Positions 34,288 to 47,868 are shown, counted from the stretch's first letter. The stretch: 64,000 bases of DNA from Piper betle (GCA_033002965.1 JAURVB010014173.1:62001-126000); one strand, 5' to 3'. A program made the numbers and translations. The notes: generated by a model from the sequence alone, not told the origin.

Positions 34288-35667
34288 CTAATTAGTTGTA
34301 GGGAAGGAGGCTTGCATGGCAATGCCACAAAGTCCTTCCTCAGCTTCCACATCCCTCTCCATCCTTATATATCCCTCTTCCCCCCAGCTGCTCCCCCATG
34401 AATTCTTCACTAGCCAATACTTGGTCCCATCGTGGGAGGTTCCATACCCAACAACGGTGACTCCATGATCCAAATTGGTGCCACAATCTCCGATGAAGAC
34501 TCCGCCGGAGTAGAACTGCATTGCCATGCTACTAGCATCTATGGCCACTGATACCGGCTGTCTTGCCACTGCCATCATCAGTGCCTTCTCATTGTTGGCC
34601 GGCACATCTTCGTGGCCGGTGATCTTGGCAATATAACTGGTGGCCTTTCTAGTGTTGCAGCTCCCAAGATCGTTTCCTTTGTATGGATAGTTTGCTGTGG
34701 AAGTGAGGCCTCCATGTTCGACGATAAAATCAAAGGCGTAGTTCATAGTACCACTTTGACAACCTAGTTCTAGCCCGTTGATGTCACAGTCTATCAGCTC
34801 CTGCTCGGACAAAGAGATGAGTTTGCCTGTCTTGAGCTTGTTGGCTCCTTCCATGGCTGCTACTGCCGAGAACGCCCAACAACATCCTGTTGTCACAACA
34901 TGCTATTAAGTTAGAATAATATGGTTTCTCATTTCAACATTAAACAGTGACCCAAATTTGTTCGGAGAAATGGCTTCGTTATACACCCTTTTAAAATTAG
35001 TTCCAATCTTGTAATTTAGAGGATCTTTTAGGACTACTATTCCTATCTCCAATATTTTTGATCATTGGTTCAAAAAAATATTGACGGTGTACTAATGATA
35101 TATACATTTGTGGGGTTGCATCATGCATAAACCTTGCAATAACCTATAACTTACAAATCTAGGAAAATACTTCATAGATATACGAGCTAAATCAATTTCA
35201 AAATGGACATGTATATATGTATGATATATGTTACCACATTGGCCTTGGCTCTTAACAGGTGTGACAGCGCCCATCTTTCTCCAGTCTATGCTTGCAGGAG
35301 CACTCACACTTTCATTCACAAAAGAATAAGATGTCATCTTCCCACCATTGAGTTTATAAGCGGGTGATTTAAATCCATTGCGCACGGCCTTAAACTCCTC
35401 ATTGGTAAGATCCGCAAACTCATTAATAGCTAGCTCATACGATTTACCGGCTGTGTTGAATGATTCGATAAAAAGAACGTTGTTCTTGAATATTTCCAAT
35501 CTTCCTTCCTTCTCAAACGAATCAGTATAAACTCGCCCATGTTGAGACATCCACTGCTCATGCCTCTCAATCATCGGAGTGTCTTGCAGAGTCCGGGCGG
35601 TGACATTGCCGGCCCAGACACCAAAGATCAACAAAATGATCACCGTATTCGTAAAGACCAAAGCCAT
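34288..35667 (-). CDS. papain-like cysteine protease, SAG39/SAG12 subfamily
   Basis: Two minus-strand exons, 35235–35667 and 34288–34886, joined in phase to 343 residues, the usual length. Residues 1–24 are a signal peptide ending near NVTARTL. Residues about 34–92 are the I29 inhibitor propeptide ([25 protein letters not shown]). The mature enzyme starts near [20 protein letters not shown]. Catalytic Cys147 is in CGCCWAFS, His285 in [11 protein letters not shown], Asn306 in KNSWG. The oxyanion Gln (QGQCG) is present, so it should be active. Cysteine in the position before the catalytic Cys (CGCC instead of CGSC) is common in SAG39-type proteases. There is no granulin domain. Enzymes of this group are secreted or vacuolar and act in senescence, defence or programmed cell death; the exact role here is not shown by the sequence. 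Confidence 0.93.
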
Positions 35668-35746
35668 GGGAATTGCTTAGTTATTAGAATGCAGGATATA
35701 TATTAGACAGCAGATGTAGGTGAGGAATAAAGAACCTCCTTCCCAG

Positions 35747-35754
35747 TTTTTATA
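35747..35754 (-). promoter_or_regulatory. candidate TATA box of the cysteine protease gene
   Basis: TATAAAAA on the minus strand about 80 bases upstream of the ATG at 35667, a normal plant core-promoter distance. Confidence 0.45.
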
Positions 35755-35879
35755 GGTTTTAATCGATAGAAATATTACACCTTCTATCTCATGCCGTGGA
35801 AACTAGAAAGAGGAAAATTGTAATTAACATTTCGTGTCAAATTAAGATACTAGCTAGTTGAGATGGTAAAACTTGGGGA

Positions 35880-35940
35880 TTACATGCATGCATGCATGAT
35901 ATATATATACATTATATATATATATATATATATATATATG
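35880..35940. repeat. ATGC and TA microsatellite
   Basis: CATGCATGCATGCATG at about 35884–35898, then TA repeats to about 35939. Simple-sequence repeat upstream of the protease gene. Confidence 0.85.
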
Positions 35941-38900
35941 ATTATATTTAAAATATATATATTTTCCATCTCTAAATTTTCATTAGAGTGTTCGATTTGA
36001 TAGCTTTTGAAGTCAAATTCCACAATAATTAAATATTCTAAATTACAGGATTTTATAATTGACTATATTTAATTTAACTCATAACACGCAGGTAATAAAA
36101 CATAAAAAAATCCTCAAAACATTATTCATTTATAATATTTATCATATTATAAACGTGCCAGTATATGAATTTAAATACATAATCAATTAATCTATATGTA
36201 TTCTTGACCAGTTGTCATTTTCACGTGGATTATGAAATTAGTAGATAATAGTTTCCATGTTGGCGGAAAATTTTTGTAGATTTATTACGAGGTGGCTTGC
36301 TGGAGTTGAACTACTCCTCGAGCAAGAAATAATGGAATCTAGTCTGAATACTAAAATTTTTGAACTAAGTCTATGCAATATATATTTTGGGGATGACAAA
36401 TCCCGTTTTATGACCATTTACGTTCCTTTCTCTATGCCGTCTCCGTAATTCCATGAAATTGGCCACCGTAAATCTCTACGTAAGTCCCTGATCAAAAATC
36501 AAAAACTTATATTGAACAATTAAAAAGTCTCCGACTTGATTGTTCTAGTGACCATGTCTAATCCCAGGGAAATGCCCATGAATGTGGCTCTGCCCATATA
36601 CCCACAGTGATGGAGCAGCATCAAAAAATACTCTACCTAGGGTCGATCAATGCATTACTTTCCTTTTATACTATCATATCACAAATATTGTGATTCTAGT
36701 TGAAGCTGGAACATAGATGGAACATTGCGGACTTGGTAAAACATGAGCAGCTAGTGAAAAATGTACATGCCATGCCACGTACAGCCATGTTTTTCAACTT
36801 TTGCCCACAAAGTTACCTCATGCATCGACTAGTATTTTAACCCTCCCGTTCTATTGCAAATTTGCAATACATGTGATGGGTATTTCACAGTTCATTCAAC
36901 AATCCCAATGGCGCCCACAAAAATAAAGCAAAAGAAAATGTTACAAGGAAAAGATTTTTGCCTGCATCAGCATGCAGCAGTGATCGATATAGAGCTGGGA
37001 GTGGTCCCTATTCCAAGTTCTCAATATTTAACAATCTGCCTGCATATGATTGATCATGAGCAAGATTCATTCTTCTGGAAAACAAACTATACATATGGCT
37101 CTTTTCCTTTAGGATGGTTGCCTAAAAGAAAAAGCATTGCACAGTTGATCAAAGAACCAAAGCAGCGATGCACTCGGGTTCATTATGTGCTCTTAGTATG
37201 CACATTAATCTCCTCCGTATTCTGCACAAACAGTGATAGAACAATAGAGTCAAAGGCATGTAAAGATACTCAAGATTTCATAATTCATTAACAAGGATGC
37301 GGCAAAAGGAGGAAGAGACAGGTGGAATTAATTTGGAATGAAGATTGACGAACCAAAAAGCATTGTCGTACCACATATCCCTTTTGTCTCTTGGGTTTTT
37401 TCTTTTGATGCAGAGGAATTTGTTACTTGACTGAGATTCCCCCAAGCTCTAACATTTTGTCATGAAAGGGTCTGATCTCTTCTAAAAACTTTTGCTTTTT
37501 TACTGCTTTCCGGCCATCCTCACATCTGTTTTTGTTGCTTCATCAATTTTGAATGTTATCTGGCCGCGCGTGAGACAAATTGCGAAAGCTTGGCATCTGG
37601 GCTCTTCTTCATCTTTATCTTTCTTTAACAGCTTTTGGTTCTTTTTTGAATTCCATCACAGAACCATCCGGGTTCTTCCTACACATATGGTTCCATTCGG
37701 ATGCTAATAGCATTGAGACGACAGTGAGTAGGTGAGGCTTGTTAATTTCCTTTTTGAAATCTAATAGTCTAACATATTGTATTTATGTACGTTATTTGAT
37801 CATCATCTACCAGCTAGTAGCGTACATAAATGCAATATATTGAACTACTTGGTAATTACCAAGGAAAAAATTCACCAACTTATAAATTAGAGTCACATGC
37901 ACACCAGTACTATTTCACAGATTGTTTTTAGTACTGGGCTGAAAAAGAAGACAAGCAAATAGTGCAATCTCATTAATGGGTGGGAGATGGGAATTTGCCC
38001 TATCAACATAAAAATATATTAAAACCATCTGCAATTGCCAATTTTTTCTCATGTAACATGTACAGAATATATGCTAGCTTGATATATAACTTGATATTGT
38101 AGACTATGCCATATGGAGTTCCAGCAAATGTGGGGAGGAGAAGAAGCTCATTGTAGAGTAAAGGTGAGTGCATGATATATAACATATAGCGCCCTGTCAG
38201 CCTTCCGATCAGTAACTATTCTCTTCCCAGTTTGAGGCAAGTTCCAATGACATTCGATGTCTGAAGGACACATGATCCTGTCTCAGAGTCAATAATTCAA
38301 CCAGACCGGGAAAAATAAAAAGAGACAAAAATGATGGCTTGCCAATCTTGCCATTCTAATTCCTATCCGTAGAACGAGTTGATGTTGTTCAACATATAGC
38401 TAGAGTGATGATATCTGATAAGATAGATGTGCCCAAATCTCGTTTTAATTCTGAAACAACTCAGAACATTTGTGAAATGTAAGATTGCATTACGTACGAT
38501 CGACTTCTAAGCTGTTTGAACACAAGAAACAGCCAATGTAAGTGGCATGGGCAATGACGATTAAGTGCTATATAAATCATAGTTTTTTAAAAATACTATT
38601 TCATTAAATGTATTTATTTATCAACAACAGTAGAAATCATGTTCTTTTCAGAAATCTTTTTGACTTGAAACTCTTGATCAGTCCGCTCAATTCCAATATT
38701 GATTTCCAAGTCAATTTATTCAATGCTGTATGCTGTCTCTACTCTCTAAGTACTCAAGGTACACACACTGAAAAGCTAGCAGTACTGTTGTAGTTAAATT
38801 CTTCCAACTGATGACCCAGAAAAAACAAATCTACAAACAGATTCAGGGCTATAACTCGAGAAATATATTTGTGCGAAATTGATGTTAGCCTATAGTAACT

Positions 38901-41900
38901 GGTAGGTAAAGATTTATATACCTCACCATAACTATTGAACCACCGGCATGTTTTATTTAATATGTCAGAGTAAAACTGGAAGCTTAATTAGCTATGAACG
39001 ACAAGGGGACCAATCAAGAACCTGCCTTCGTTTGTTGACTAACACGCGCAAGTCCGGAACAAATTAAAGTTGATAAATATAGAAAAAACATGAACATAGG
39101 CAGCAGCAGTAGTAGTGCTGGTGATGCATGCAGGTAAATTTTCCTCTACAAATTATTTGAGTGCTGATTAATTATATGTTGAACCTCTTTCAATAGAATG
39201 TTGTAGCAAGCATACTAATCTTTTGTTTTTGTATTTTGAGATATTGGGTATGCATTAATTTCTTTTTTAAGGTAAAAAGATGGAATTTTCTTGTGAATTT
39301 TTTTATTGAATAGTTTTTTTAGTGGACAGCAGTCAACGGATAGAGTGATTAGTCAATGGTTAATAAAGCCTGCAAGGTATCATCATAGCTGTATAAGAGT
39401 TGAATTGACAAGAGCTTGTAAATGCTGGTAGACTTCATAAAATGTTCAATGTCAAGAAGCAAGTAAGCAACTAACTACATATGTACATGAAATTTAAAAA
39501 CCTCCTCGGATTCCTACAAGCCAATACAAACACTTATAATAATTGCTGTGGAAGATCCAATGCGGTGCCCACCTCCGGCTACCAACTAAGGATGAGCTAC
39601 CAATCGCAATTGCAGCCCCTACAAAGGTCACCAGTTATTAGTTAAAAACTTCAAAAACGGGTTTTGAGTCATTTATATTATTTTTCAAATTTAATACATA
39701 AAATATTATATAAATTAACATATGTTATTATTCTGATACTTTAAGTTGATAAAACATAATTTATATTATTTTAAAATATTGATTTAACTAAATTAAAAAA
39801 TCTAAATGTTTTAATAATAATAATTATTTGATTTGAGGGGTCGGTTCTAAATTTTGTCACTAGCTAAAGCCTCTCAGAGAATTTTTGGGTTCAAAAATTC
39901 ATTTTTAATCTATATTGTGTACAACAATATTTGGCTTATAATCTGTATAATTTAAAATTATGGTATTTTAAAAGTATCACAATCGATATTATTATATGTT
40001 CTTTAAAAATGGAACTGGTTTGATTTATTTTTGAGGGGGATAATCAAACTCTATTAAATTTTTGAAATCTAACAAGGGGTTGGTTGTATTTCTCTCCCTT
40101 TTTCTGAGCGATTCCTCCTTACTTCGTTTATTCTCGTGTACTCTCCAGATCTCATGAAATGAGTTAATTTCGTTAGATCTAACGAAAATAATATTAACTT
40201 CGATAATTCTCGGTATTTCAATGTCAAAGGAGAGATTTCAGAGGTTCAAAGAGGGCACTTTGTAACCAGTAATGTCCTCAAAACTATGGCATTGGAAGTC
40301 GTTGAAATGCGTGTTTGTATGGAAAAGGGGACATGATGAATGGATGGGTGGATTGGGATAGAGATGGAGCACTGTCACCGATTGGGATGGGTGTTTTCTG
40401 TTTTAACAGGTCTCCGAATTCTGTGATAATATATCATTAACTGTACATACCCATCTCCATGGCCCAGATCAAGATGATCCATGTATTCCCAAATATTATA
40501 TACACAGCCATATTAACTTACTCAAGTATTCATAAATATGTACTGATCCTAATTGTCACTTGAAGTAGTTATTTATCTGATGCATATATAAGCAAGAAAT
40601 TATCGTTGGCGCCGACCCAAAAACGAAGCGATGGAAGGAGATAGCTAGAAACAAAGAGTTAAAGGAAAGAGCAAGGTTCTCGTAAATTCATGAAATCGAT
40701 TGATTGGAATAAAAAGGAGAGGATAATAAGGAATAAAGTGAAGTAGAAGGAAACATAACAGTATCAGTAGGTATATATAAATGATGATGAGTGTGCATGG
40801 GAGGACCGGCCAGTTCATATAAACCTTGTGATGCACAATAAATGGTTATCACTGCATGATATTATTTTAGCTAACCATCCCATGCAGTTTCTACGTCATC
40901 AATCTTTAAAACTAATAAAATGCATGCATGCAAGCTTTTAGAGTTAACAAAGCAGAAGCCATGGGCGAAATACCTCAATTAAGTACGACGTTTTGGACGA
41001 GAGAAATGCAATGTTTGTACATGCAATCCCTTCTTGCGAATGCTCCTAATCCATTCCTTAGTCTCATTATCCGATCATCTAATATCAATCTTTTAATTTG
41101 TATCTGTTTTATGTCAGCTAGATAGCCATAAATAAATTTTCTAAAAGATAGTTTAATTAGATTATGGCAAGAAATTATATTTCGATTACTTGTACCCAAA
41201 TCTTACAATCACGCACTGTATACATGATAATTTAAGTTTAGTTAATTTCATCCTTCTGTTAATCTGAAGCAGCTAATAGAACAAATTATATAGTAGTCTT
41301 AGCTACATGTTAAGAAATCTTAATAATCTTCTTTCCCCAAATTAGGACTCTATTAAATAAAAAATTATTATTATCTACCTAGAATCTAGACACATAATTA
41401 ACCAAAGCAGCTTATATAACAATGGAAAATATATTGCCTTAAGTAGATGGTATCAAATCCTTAACATTTCCCGGAAAAAACTAAATTATTTAGTCACACC
41501 TGTGCCTTAATTATATATTTATCAATATAAATATCATAAATGACAAAGAAAGAAAATAAGTTTCTTGTATGATAAATTTGAAATCGACTCAAAAGGGTGG
41601 GGTCTTTGCTTCTCAGCCTTAGTGTGTTCTCTGCTTCTGACAATCCTGCTCTCTCTCACTATCAGTCATGGCGTAAGCTTGATGCCTAATAGTGCAAGCA
41701 AAGCAAGAACCCCACTTTTGCCTCCTCTCTCAAGCTCCTCTTTCACTGTAAATTTCTGCTTTTCTTATCTCTACTTCTAATCCCTTTATGCTCATTCACT
41801 CCTCCTATAAACTCTTCCTAAGCCCATGATCCCCATACAAAACCATGCTATCGATTTTCCTGATTGTTTTGATCATCTCCTCTATCTACCACCTTCTTCT

Positions 41901-42465
41901 CTTGACTTCCTTCTGCAATATCTACACAAATTATGAGCCCCATCTCTCTGTCTCTAGTGGACGTACTTAAACTAAACCGAAGCTTTTGTTGGGTTTCTTT
42001 CCATGGAGTTGATGTAAAGAGTTGCTTGTCAACCATGGTGTTGGATGGCCAAACTACCCATTAGCCAGTTTCTCTCTGCTTGTGATCTAGAGCTACAAGA
42101 TATATAGTTTTGTTAATTTGATCATGTTGTTTATGCTCGGCCTTCTCAACTTTCATTTTTGTTACTGATACTGCTCCTTCAAAAGATCGTGGTATCTGCA
42201 TTAGCTGCATTGCTACTCTGATCTTAGTAATCACAAGCCCTAGTCCTGATTAGAGATGATCTACTTGTCTGAAGTGTACTTCTTGTATTCCTCCATTATA
42301 GTTTGATTTTCCGCCACTTTTAGCTTCTCTATACTCCCATTGTTGAGAAGATTGATCCATGGATTGTTCTGGTCAAGAAATGCATTGACAGCCAGCATTG
42401 TTGCAGTAAGGACAAGAGTTCTGTAACCAAAGAGAAGTTTTCAGGTTGAAGTCAAGAGAGGAAGA
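35941..42465. other. long gene-poor stretch
   Basis: 6.5 kb without a recognisable protein, RNA gene or transposon protein. The longest plus-strand frame (36854–37291, 145 residues) has no domain, no splice context and poor codon regularity, so I do not call it. The last 0.9 kb, before 42466, probably contains promoter and 5' UTR of the zinc-finger homeodomain gene; CT-rich stretches at 41600–41830 would suit a leader. Confidence 0.4.
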
Positions 42466-43254
42466 ATGGAGATTGATCATCCACATGAAAGTGATCTTCA
42501 TATGCCAATGCCAATCGCTAGCAGCTATGGCCATGGTCACATGATTCGAGAAGTCCCACCACACAACCGCATCATCTCCCCTTTGTTGCAGCACCCCCAC
42601 CCATCTCCACCCCCACCGTGGACGACAGCCCAATCGTCGCTTACAAGAAGATGGTCCGCTACAGGGAGTGCCTCAAGAACCACGCGGCCTCCATAGGCGG
42701 AAATGCCACCGATGGCTGCGGCGAGTTCATGCCAAGTGGGGAAGACGGCACTCTGGAGGCCCTCAAGTGCTCTGCTTGCAACTGCCACAGGAACTTCCAT
42801 AGGAAGGAGATTGAAGGGGAAGCTCCCAACACTTATATTGATTGCTTCCATCTCAAGGGGGGAGAAATGTGGTGGGGCAAAAGGGGTCCTTATTGCAGGC
42901 TCTGATGTCTTTGGCAGCTGCCCAGCGGGGAGCATTGTCCCAAGGCCACACCCACAAATAATAATGCCATACAAGTTGGGGAGCTTGCCCTCAGAGTCTG
43001 ATGAGCAGGAGGGGACCATGGCCGGGCCTCCCCTGGTGAAGAAGAGGTTTAGGACAAAGTTCACGCCAGAGCAGAAGGAGAAGATGTTGAGCTTTGCAGA
43101 GAAGGTTGGGTGGAAGTTGCAGAAGCAGGAGGAGGCTATGGTGCAACAGCTTTGCCAAGAGATTGGCATCAAAAGGAGAGTCCTCAAGGTTTGGATGCAT
43201 AATAACAAGCACAACCTTGCCAAGAAGGCCTCCCCTACTCTGATCCTTAATTGA
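42466..43254 (+). CDS. zinc-finger homeodomain (ZHD) transcription factor, frame-broken
   Basis: Intronless locus of 263 codons including the stop. Frame 1 opens with [20 protein letters not shown] and a proline/histidine stretch to about 42610. The next ~270 bases need another frame: [39 protein letters not shown] and [16 protein letters not shown], the ZF-HD dimerisation zinc finger. From about 42880 frame 1 resumes with GKG-type GVLIAGSD, then the homeodomain: [51 protein letters not shown]. The two shifts cancel (about −1, then +1). They lie near C-run 42610–42614 and in G-rich 42857–42886. As written, frame 1 stops at 42696. Both domains are fully conserved, so a sequencing error in homopolymers, or a very recent pseudogene, is likely. 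ZHD proteins are plant-specific regulators of floral and vegetative development. Confidence 0.8.
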
Positions 43255-45019
43255 CTGGTTTAATCAAGTTGTGCTCCAGATTTTAAATATTGTAACTCAA
43301 ATTTCTTGCGGTTGGCTCTTTCTTCTTCTTCTTCATGGCATAGGCAGTATTGCTACTGTTATCTACCTAATATTTAAGCTCTTTACTTGTTCTTAGCTTG
43401 TTGTATGAGATGAGGAGACTAAGAGATACTTTGTGGGTTTTTCTCATGTTATGATCCGAGCTAGTTTATAAGTAGAACAATTTGGATAAGACTAATCAAG
43501 ATTCTCTTCGTTTGTACTAATATTATAGCTGTTCATGAAGCGAGAGGAATTTTCTTGGCTCTGATTCTCTCGTTACGTTATTTCTTTTCTTGGGATCGCA
43601 TCATGCTTGCACTTTTCGCAGGTTGCCATTATAGCGCTTCTTTTAAGCAATGTGTCGATTAAGAGGGCAAGAATTAGGCAAGTTAATGTGAACTTAGAAT
43701 ACTAATTAGAATCTTTCACGTATGCAAGACACAAATTATGGTACTTTTTTCTTGGATTGAATATTTTGTAGGAGCAAATCGGCCAATAGCAAGCCTTGTT
43801 CCATGCCTGATAAATTATCCCCATACACAATTGCTGCCAAGGATCTTTTGCAAGTTGTTCACAGATCCTCATTTGGCGTTTACTTATTGGAACCATTATT
43901 CTCTGTCTTGATTTGTGCCTGTCCTGACCAGCATGCTCAAGAACAAGCTCGCCAGGTCCATGGATCCATGCATGCCAGAGTTTCATTTCTCTACCTATGA
44001 AGTGAGCTCGTTAAATAAAAATGTTGGTCATTGGCACCAATGATTAATCGGCATCATCACTAATCCGTCAAGGTTAAGGGACTTAATTAAGTAGATTAGA
44101 GGAGGGGAACAGTGCTCGGCATGGTCATTATCAAGTAGAATTCAGACTGTAAAGTTGGTGCATGTTGAGTCCAGCTTTTAGATTGGGCACACATGGGTAG
44201 TCTATGCGTGCTTCAAAAGATGGGACGCAATGATTTCTTTCTTATTCTTCTTGGGCACAGTTTGATCCAAATATCAGTACCAATGTTTTGTCCCTAATTC
44301 CATGATGGTTTGGGTGGCATGTTGGAGGGGCTAGGCTTGTATCTTATTTGGTTATCACACCAGCGCCTTTAGGGCAACATATATCTTCAACCACCGGCAC
44401 AATTATCAAAGTCTTAACACTGATCAAATGTTTGAAAGCATTGAGTACAGCAAATCACGTTGTGCATACCTTAAACAAGTATGTTTTTGGCTTGGTGACC
44501 CATTTGTATTAGCAACGAGTCAATTGCCATACTCTAATCGACCACTTTGACCCCATTGTTGGTGCATAAATAATACGACATTACTCATTCAAAAGAGTTT
44601 GAATTGAACGTAACATTGCTCATCATGTAACCTCAATATGTGTTTTCTATTGATCTTTCATATTTAGAGAAGATATATACCAGCACTGGTGCAAACAGTG
44701 AATAGACTCGGACCATCACATGCACAACACCTGTAGCAGCACTGGCGTAAAAGATTCACTTGCTTTGAAGGCATTGAGAAGGGTAAAGAGAAGGAAAGCA
44801 TGGAGATCTTAAACCAAGAATTAGCTGCTTTGGGTTCTCGTTAGTCATGTGTGCAATCACACTTTCGAGGTGAATCAATAAATTCATGAGGCATTTAAGT
44901 GGGAGACCGCTTAAAGCATTTACTATCCCCTGCAACTCAACTGGTGTATTCAATTCAATGTACCTCGCATGTCATATGAACGTCATAACCCACTGACCCA
45001 CCTAGCCTCTTTAGCGTTA
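43255..45019. other. intergenic, no gene recognised
   Basis: 3' region of the ZHD gene, then low-complexity AT-rich DNA. Short frames at 43702–44000 and 44756–44953 have no domain. Confidence 0.35.
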
Positions 45020-45940
45020 CTCAAAACTTTACTTTTATGTGTAAATACAAATAAGATTGATTTTCGTAGACTCATCTAATCAATTAGTGCACATAGGCGC
45101 TCCTTATTAATTATTCGTCTAGTTTATTTTAAGTAGTCATCGGGGAGGTGAGGATTAGGGCTACGAATTTAGTAAATAAGCCTATAATTATTTGCATTCG
45201 GCTTAGTTCGACTCGATTCGATTCGAAACTTAACATTTAAATGTTCGAGTTCGAACTCAACTCAAACTCGAATTCTTCGAACTGAGTTTGAGAAAGATAG
45301 TATTCGACTCGGCTCAGTTATAATTCGAATTTGACTTAAAATCGACTCGTAGTTCGACTCGAACTCAACTTAATAAAATAATATAATAATATAATGTATA
45401 TATACTAATAAATTTAATTGTAACTAGTTATATTTATTTATATATAATATAATAACAAAGTAATAAAATAGCTAGATGAGAAGTATTCAAATTGAAGATT
45501 TTAAGGTCGTGGGTTCAATTTATGTCGAATGTAATTTTTTTAAGTAAATTACTTTCTACTTTATAATCGAGCTAATTTTGAGTTCATGATCGAGTTAGGT
45601 TCGAACTTATCAAAATTAAATAGTTTAAGTATATTCGAGCTTGAGTCAAACTCGAACAATATAAAAAATATTCGAGTTGAACTCGAACATATATGTTTAA
45701 AATTCGTTCAATTTCAAGCCGAGTTTAAATGAATTTTAAACTATTTGAGCCGAATTTGAACATAAATTAAGCTCGACTCGCTCTCCGTTTAACCGCCAAC
45801 TCAAAACTTTACTTTTACTTATAAATACAAATTATAAGACTGATTTTCGTAGACACATCTAATTAATTAGCGCACATAGACGCTCCTTATTAATTATTCG
45901 TCTTGTTTATTTTAAGTAGTCAATTGGGAGGTGAGGATTA
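45020..45940. repeat. ~140-base direct repeats flanking family B copy 5
   Basis: 45020–45156 and 45800–45940 are near-identical direct repeats (shared: TCAAAACTTTACTTTTA, GATTTTCGTAGAC, CTCCTTATTAATTATTCGTC, GAGGTGAGGATTA). Between them is a 640-base family B copy, rich in GACTCGA/GAGTTCGAA, with TAGCTAGATGAGAAG and GTGGGTTCAATTTATG at about 45470–45525, which look like tRNA A- and B-boxes. The direct repeats are too long for a target-site duplication and lack TG…CA ends, so a segmental duplication or a TRIM-like unit are both possible. Confidence 0.6.
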
Positions 45941-47159
45941 TAGGCAAAGATAGGCAGTACTACTAATTATTACTTGATGGTATATTCTCTTATTGGCCCT
46001 GTAATCAATTCCGCTAATAAATTATAATTACAAGACGGCTGTGGAGTTGTTGGACAATCATTCTTTATCTTTGGATTGTTTTCATCTGTACAACAACATC
46101 AATTCGTATTCTGTACCAGCGTCCGAAGAAGCTAAGGCATGGGTATGTGGTACTTAGAAAGCTGTGGATCGGAAAATTTAATGGTGCCTGCCTGTTTAGA
46201 GTTTCTGATCAAACAGTACACGAGGAATGCATCCTGGGAGGTCAAGAAGACGAAGAATTTCAGATTATAAGAAATTACTAAACAAGCTTAATCAAAGGAG
46301 AAAGAATCATTCATGTTTGGATTCAGAAAACATGTCATCTTCCAAGAAGGAATCATGATAAGTTTTTTTAATAAAAAAACAAAGGAATCATGAAAAGTTG
46401 GACGTGGCTGGGAATATGTTTCTACAATTTCAAGCAAGACAAATTCTGGTGGTGGGGGTGATGGTACTTGTGATAGGCAAATAGAAAGAAAGTGAAGGCA
46501 TTTGTAAGAGGTCTCTTCTATCAATCACTGCCACCAAAGTAAGCTCTGTCTCCTTGTCTCGGTATAGGCCTAGATTTCTGCATCTCCCATTGTGTGAAAA
46601 AAATTTACCAAGGTAAATTTTTTTTATATGCATCCTATCTGTTTTTATCTTTTTTTATTGATTTTGTAACAACTTTAACATTTTCTGCCTTAACAGTTTT
46701 GTTTGCTGAATCTGCATCCTTCTATTTTACCACAAGTCAAAAAGCCAACATATTATATATATATTTCAATCAAAATTTTTAGGTCTATAATTATGGTTAA
46801 TCCTCACAAAATCAATTTTAATATGAAAATATCAAGATATTAAAATTTAAAATATACAAAGCAAACTCCTATTAAAAATGACAATTTTTTAGCACAAATA
46901 GAAGTAATGTTCATACATGGGCCTTGTGGGCCGTCGTCCCCTTGCAGCCCTCGAGTTGGAGGGTACCCGCTTGGCCATATAAGCAAGTTCATCATGGGCT
47001 GGGCTTTAAGTTGGCTGGGAGAGAAACAGTTGTGTATATTGATTTCATAAGGGAGAATTTAAAAACTTGTGGGAGATTTGCAAATTTTGTGGCTTATAAT
47101 GTTTGCCAAATTAGAGATAACCAGGCAAGATGTCACGACATGCACTACTTGTAATATAG
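45941..47159. other. intergenic, no gene recognised
   Basis: AT-rich; open frames of 60–78 residues carry no recognisable domain. Confidence 0.35.
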
Positions 47160-47560
47160 ATAAATTTTAATTTTATATATAAATTCTTGTTAAATAATGA
47201 GATAGACTATAATAATTAAATATTTTAGAAATAAATTTTGATTAACTTTAAACATAGATCTTAAAAGACTGAGAACGTAAACTACAATAATTTTGTATTT
47301 TTTTCAAGGAAATAAATTGAATCTTTATAATAAAAACTTAGAAATCGAGGTTGGCCATATTTGAACATGTGACCCTCTCGAGTAAAAGATATTTATTATT
47401 ATTATTATTTTTATAAAAAATTAAAAATTAAGGTTAGTCGGTTCGAACCTATGACCCTCACAGTGGGAAGTATTATTATTATTATTATTTTATTTTTATT
47501 GCATTTTAATTGATTAACTCTCATTTTTAATCACATGTAAGTATTGATTTTCTATTTTAT
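47160..47560 (+). repeat. dispersed repeat family C, copy 1
   Basis: AT-rich block with TAAATAATGAGATAGACTAT, two tandem segments containing GAGGTTGGCCATATTTGAAC and AAGGTTAGTCGGTTCGAACC, each followed by ATT triplets, then TTTTAATTGATTAACTC and TTTTTAATCACATG. Related sequence occurs at 51290–51725 and inverted at 57060–57410. GGTTCGAACC fits a tRNA B-box, so a SINE origin is possible. Confidence 0.45.
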
Positions 47561-47616
47561 TAACTAGCGTAGATTGTATGGCAATGAGACAAACACAATA
47601 TTTTATTTTTTATTTT

Positions 47617-47618
<2 letters not shown>

Positions 47619-47665
<47 letters not shown>
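47619..47665. repeat. (AG)n microsatellite
   Basis: About 23 uninterrupted AG dinucleotides. Confidence 0.95.
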
Positions 47666-47669
<4 letters not shown>

Positions 47670-47868
47670 AGTGGAAAATGAAAGAAGATTATCGACAAGG
47701 TTCAATAAATTGCATTTGGTATATTGGTGGATAATAAAGATTTAATATATGAAATGATCTATGATCTTTTTTCCCAGCCTTATCCCGCTGGTATGCAATA
47801 TATGGTCATTTAAATAAGTCAAAAATGATTGACAGTGGCCCTGTTGTTGTTTCCATGTTGAAAGCATA

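Noticed and set aside
34881..34890. CGCC instead of CGSC at the protease active site as an oddity
   Set aside because: This substitution is frequent in SAG39-type plant cysteine proteases and leaves the catalytic residues intact.
36854..37291. 145-residue plus-strand open frame
   Set aside because: No domain, no splice or promoter context, irregular codon use; likely chance.
47440..47462. tRNA gene suggested by GGTTCGAACC
   Set aside because: No cloverleaf can be formed around it; it belongs to repeat family C.
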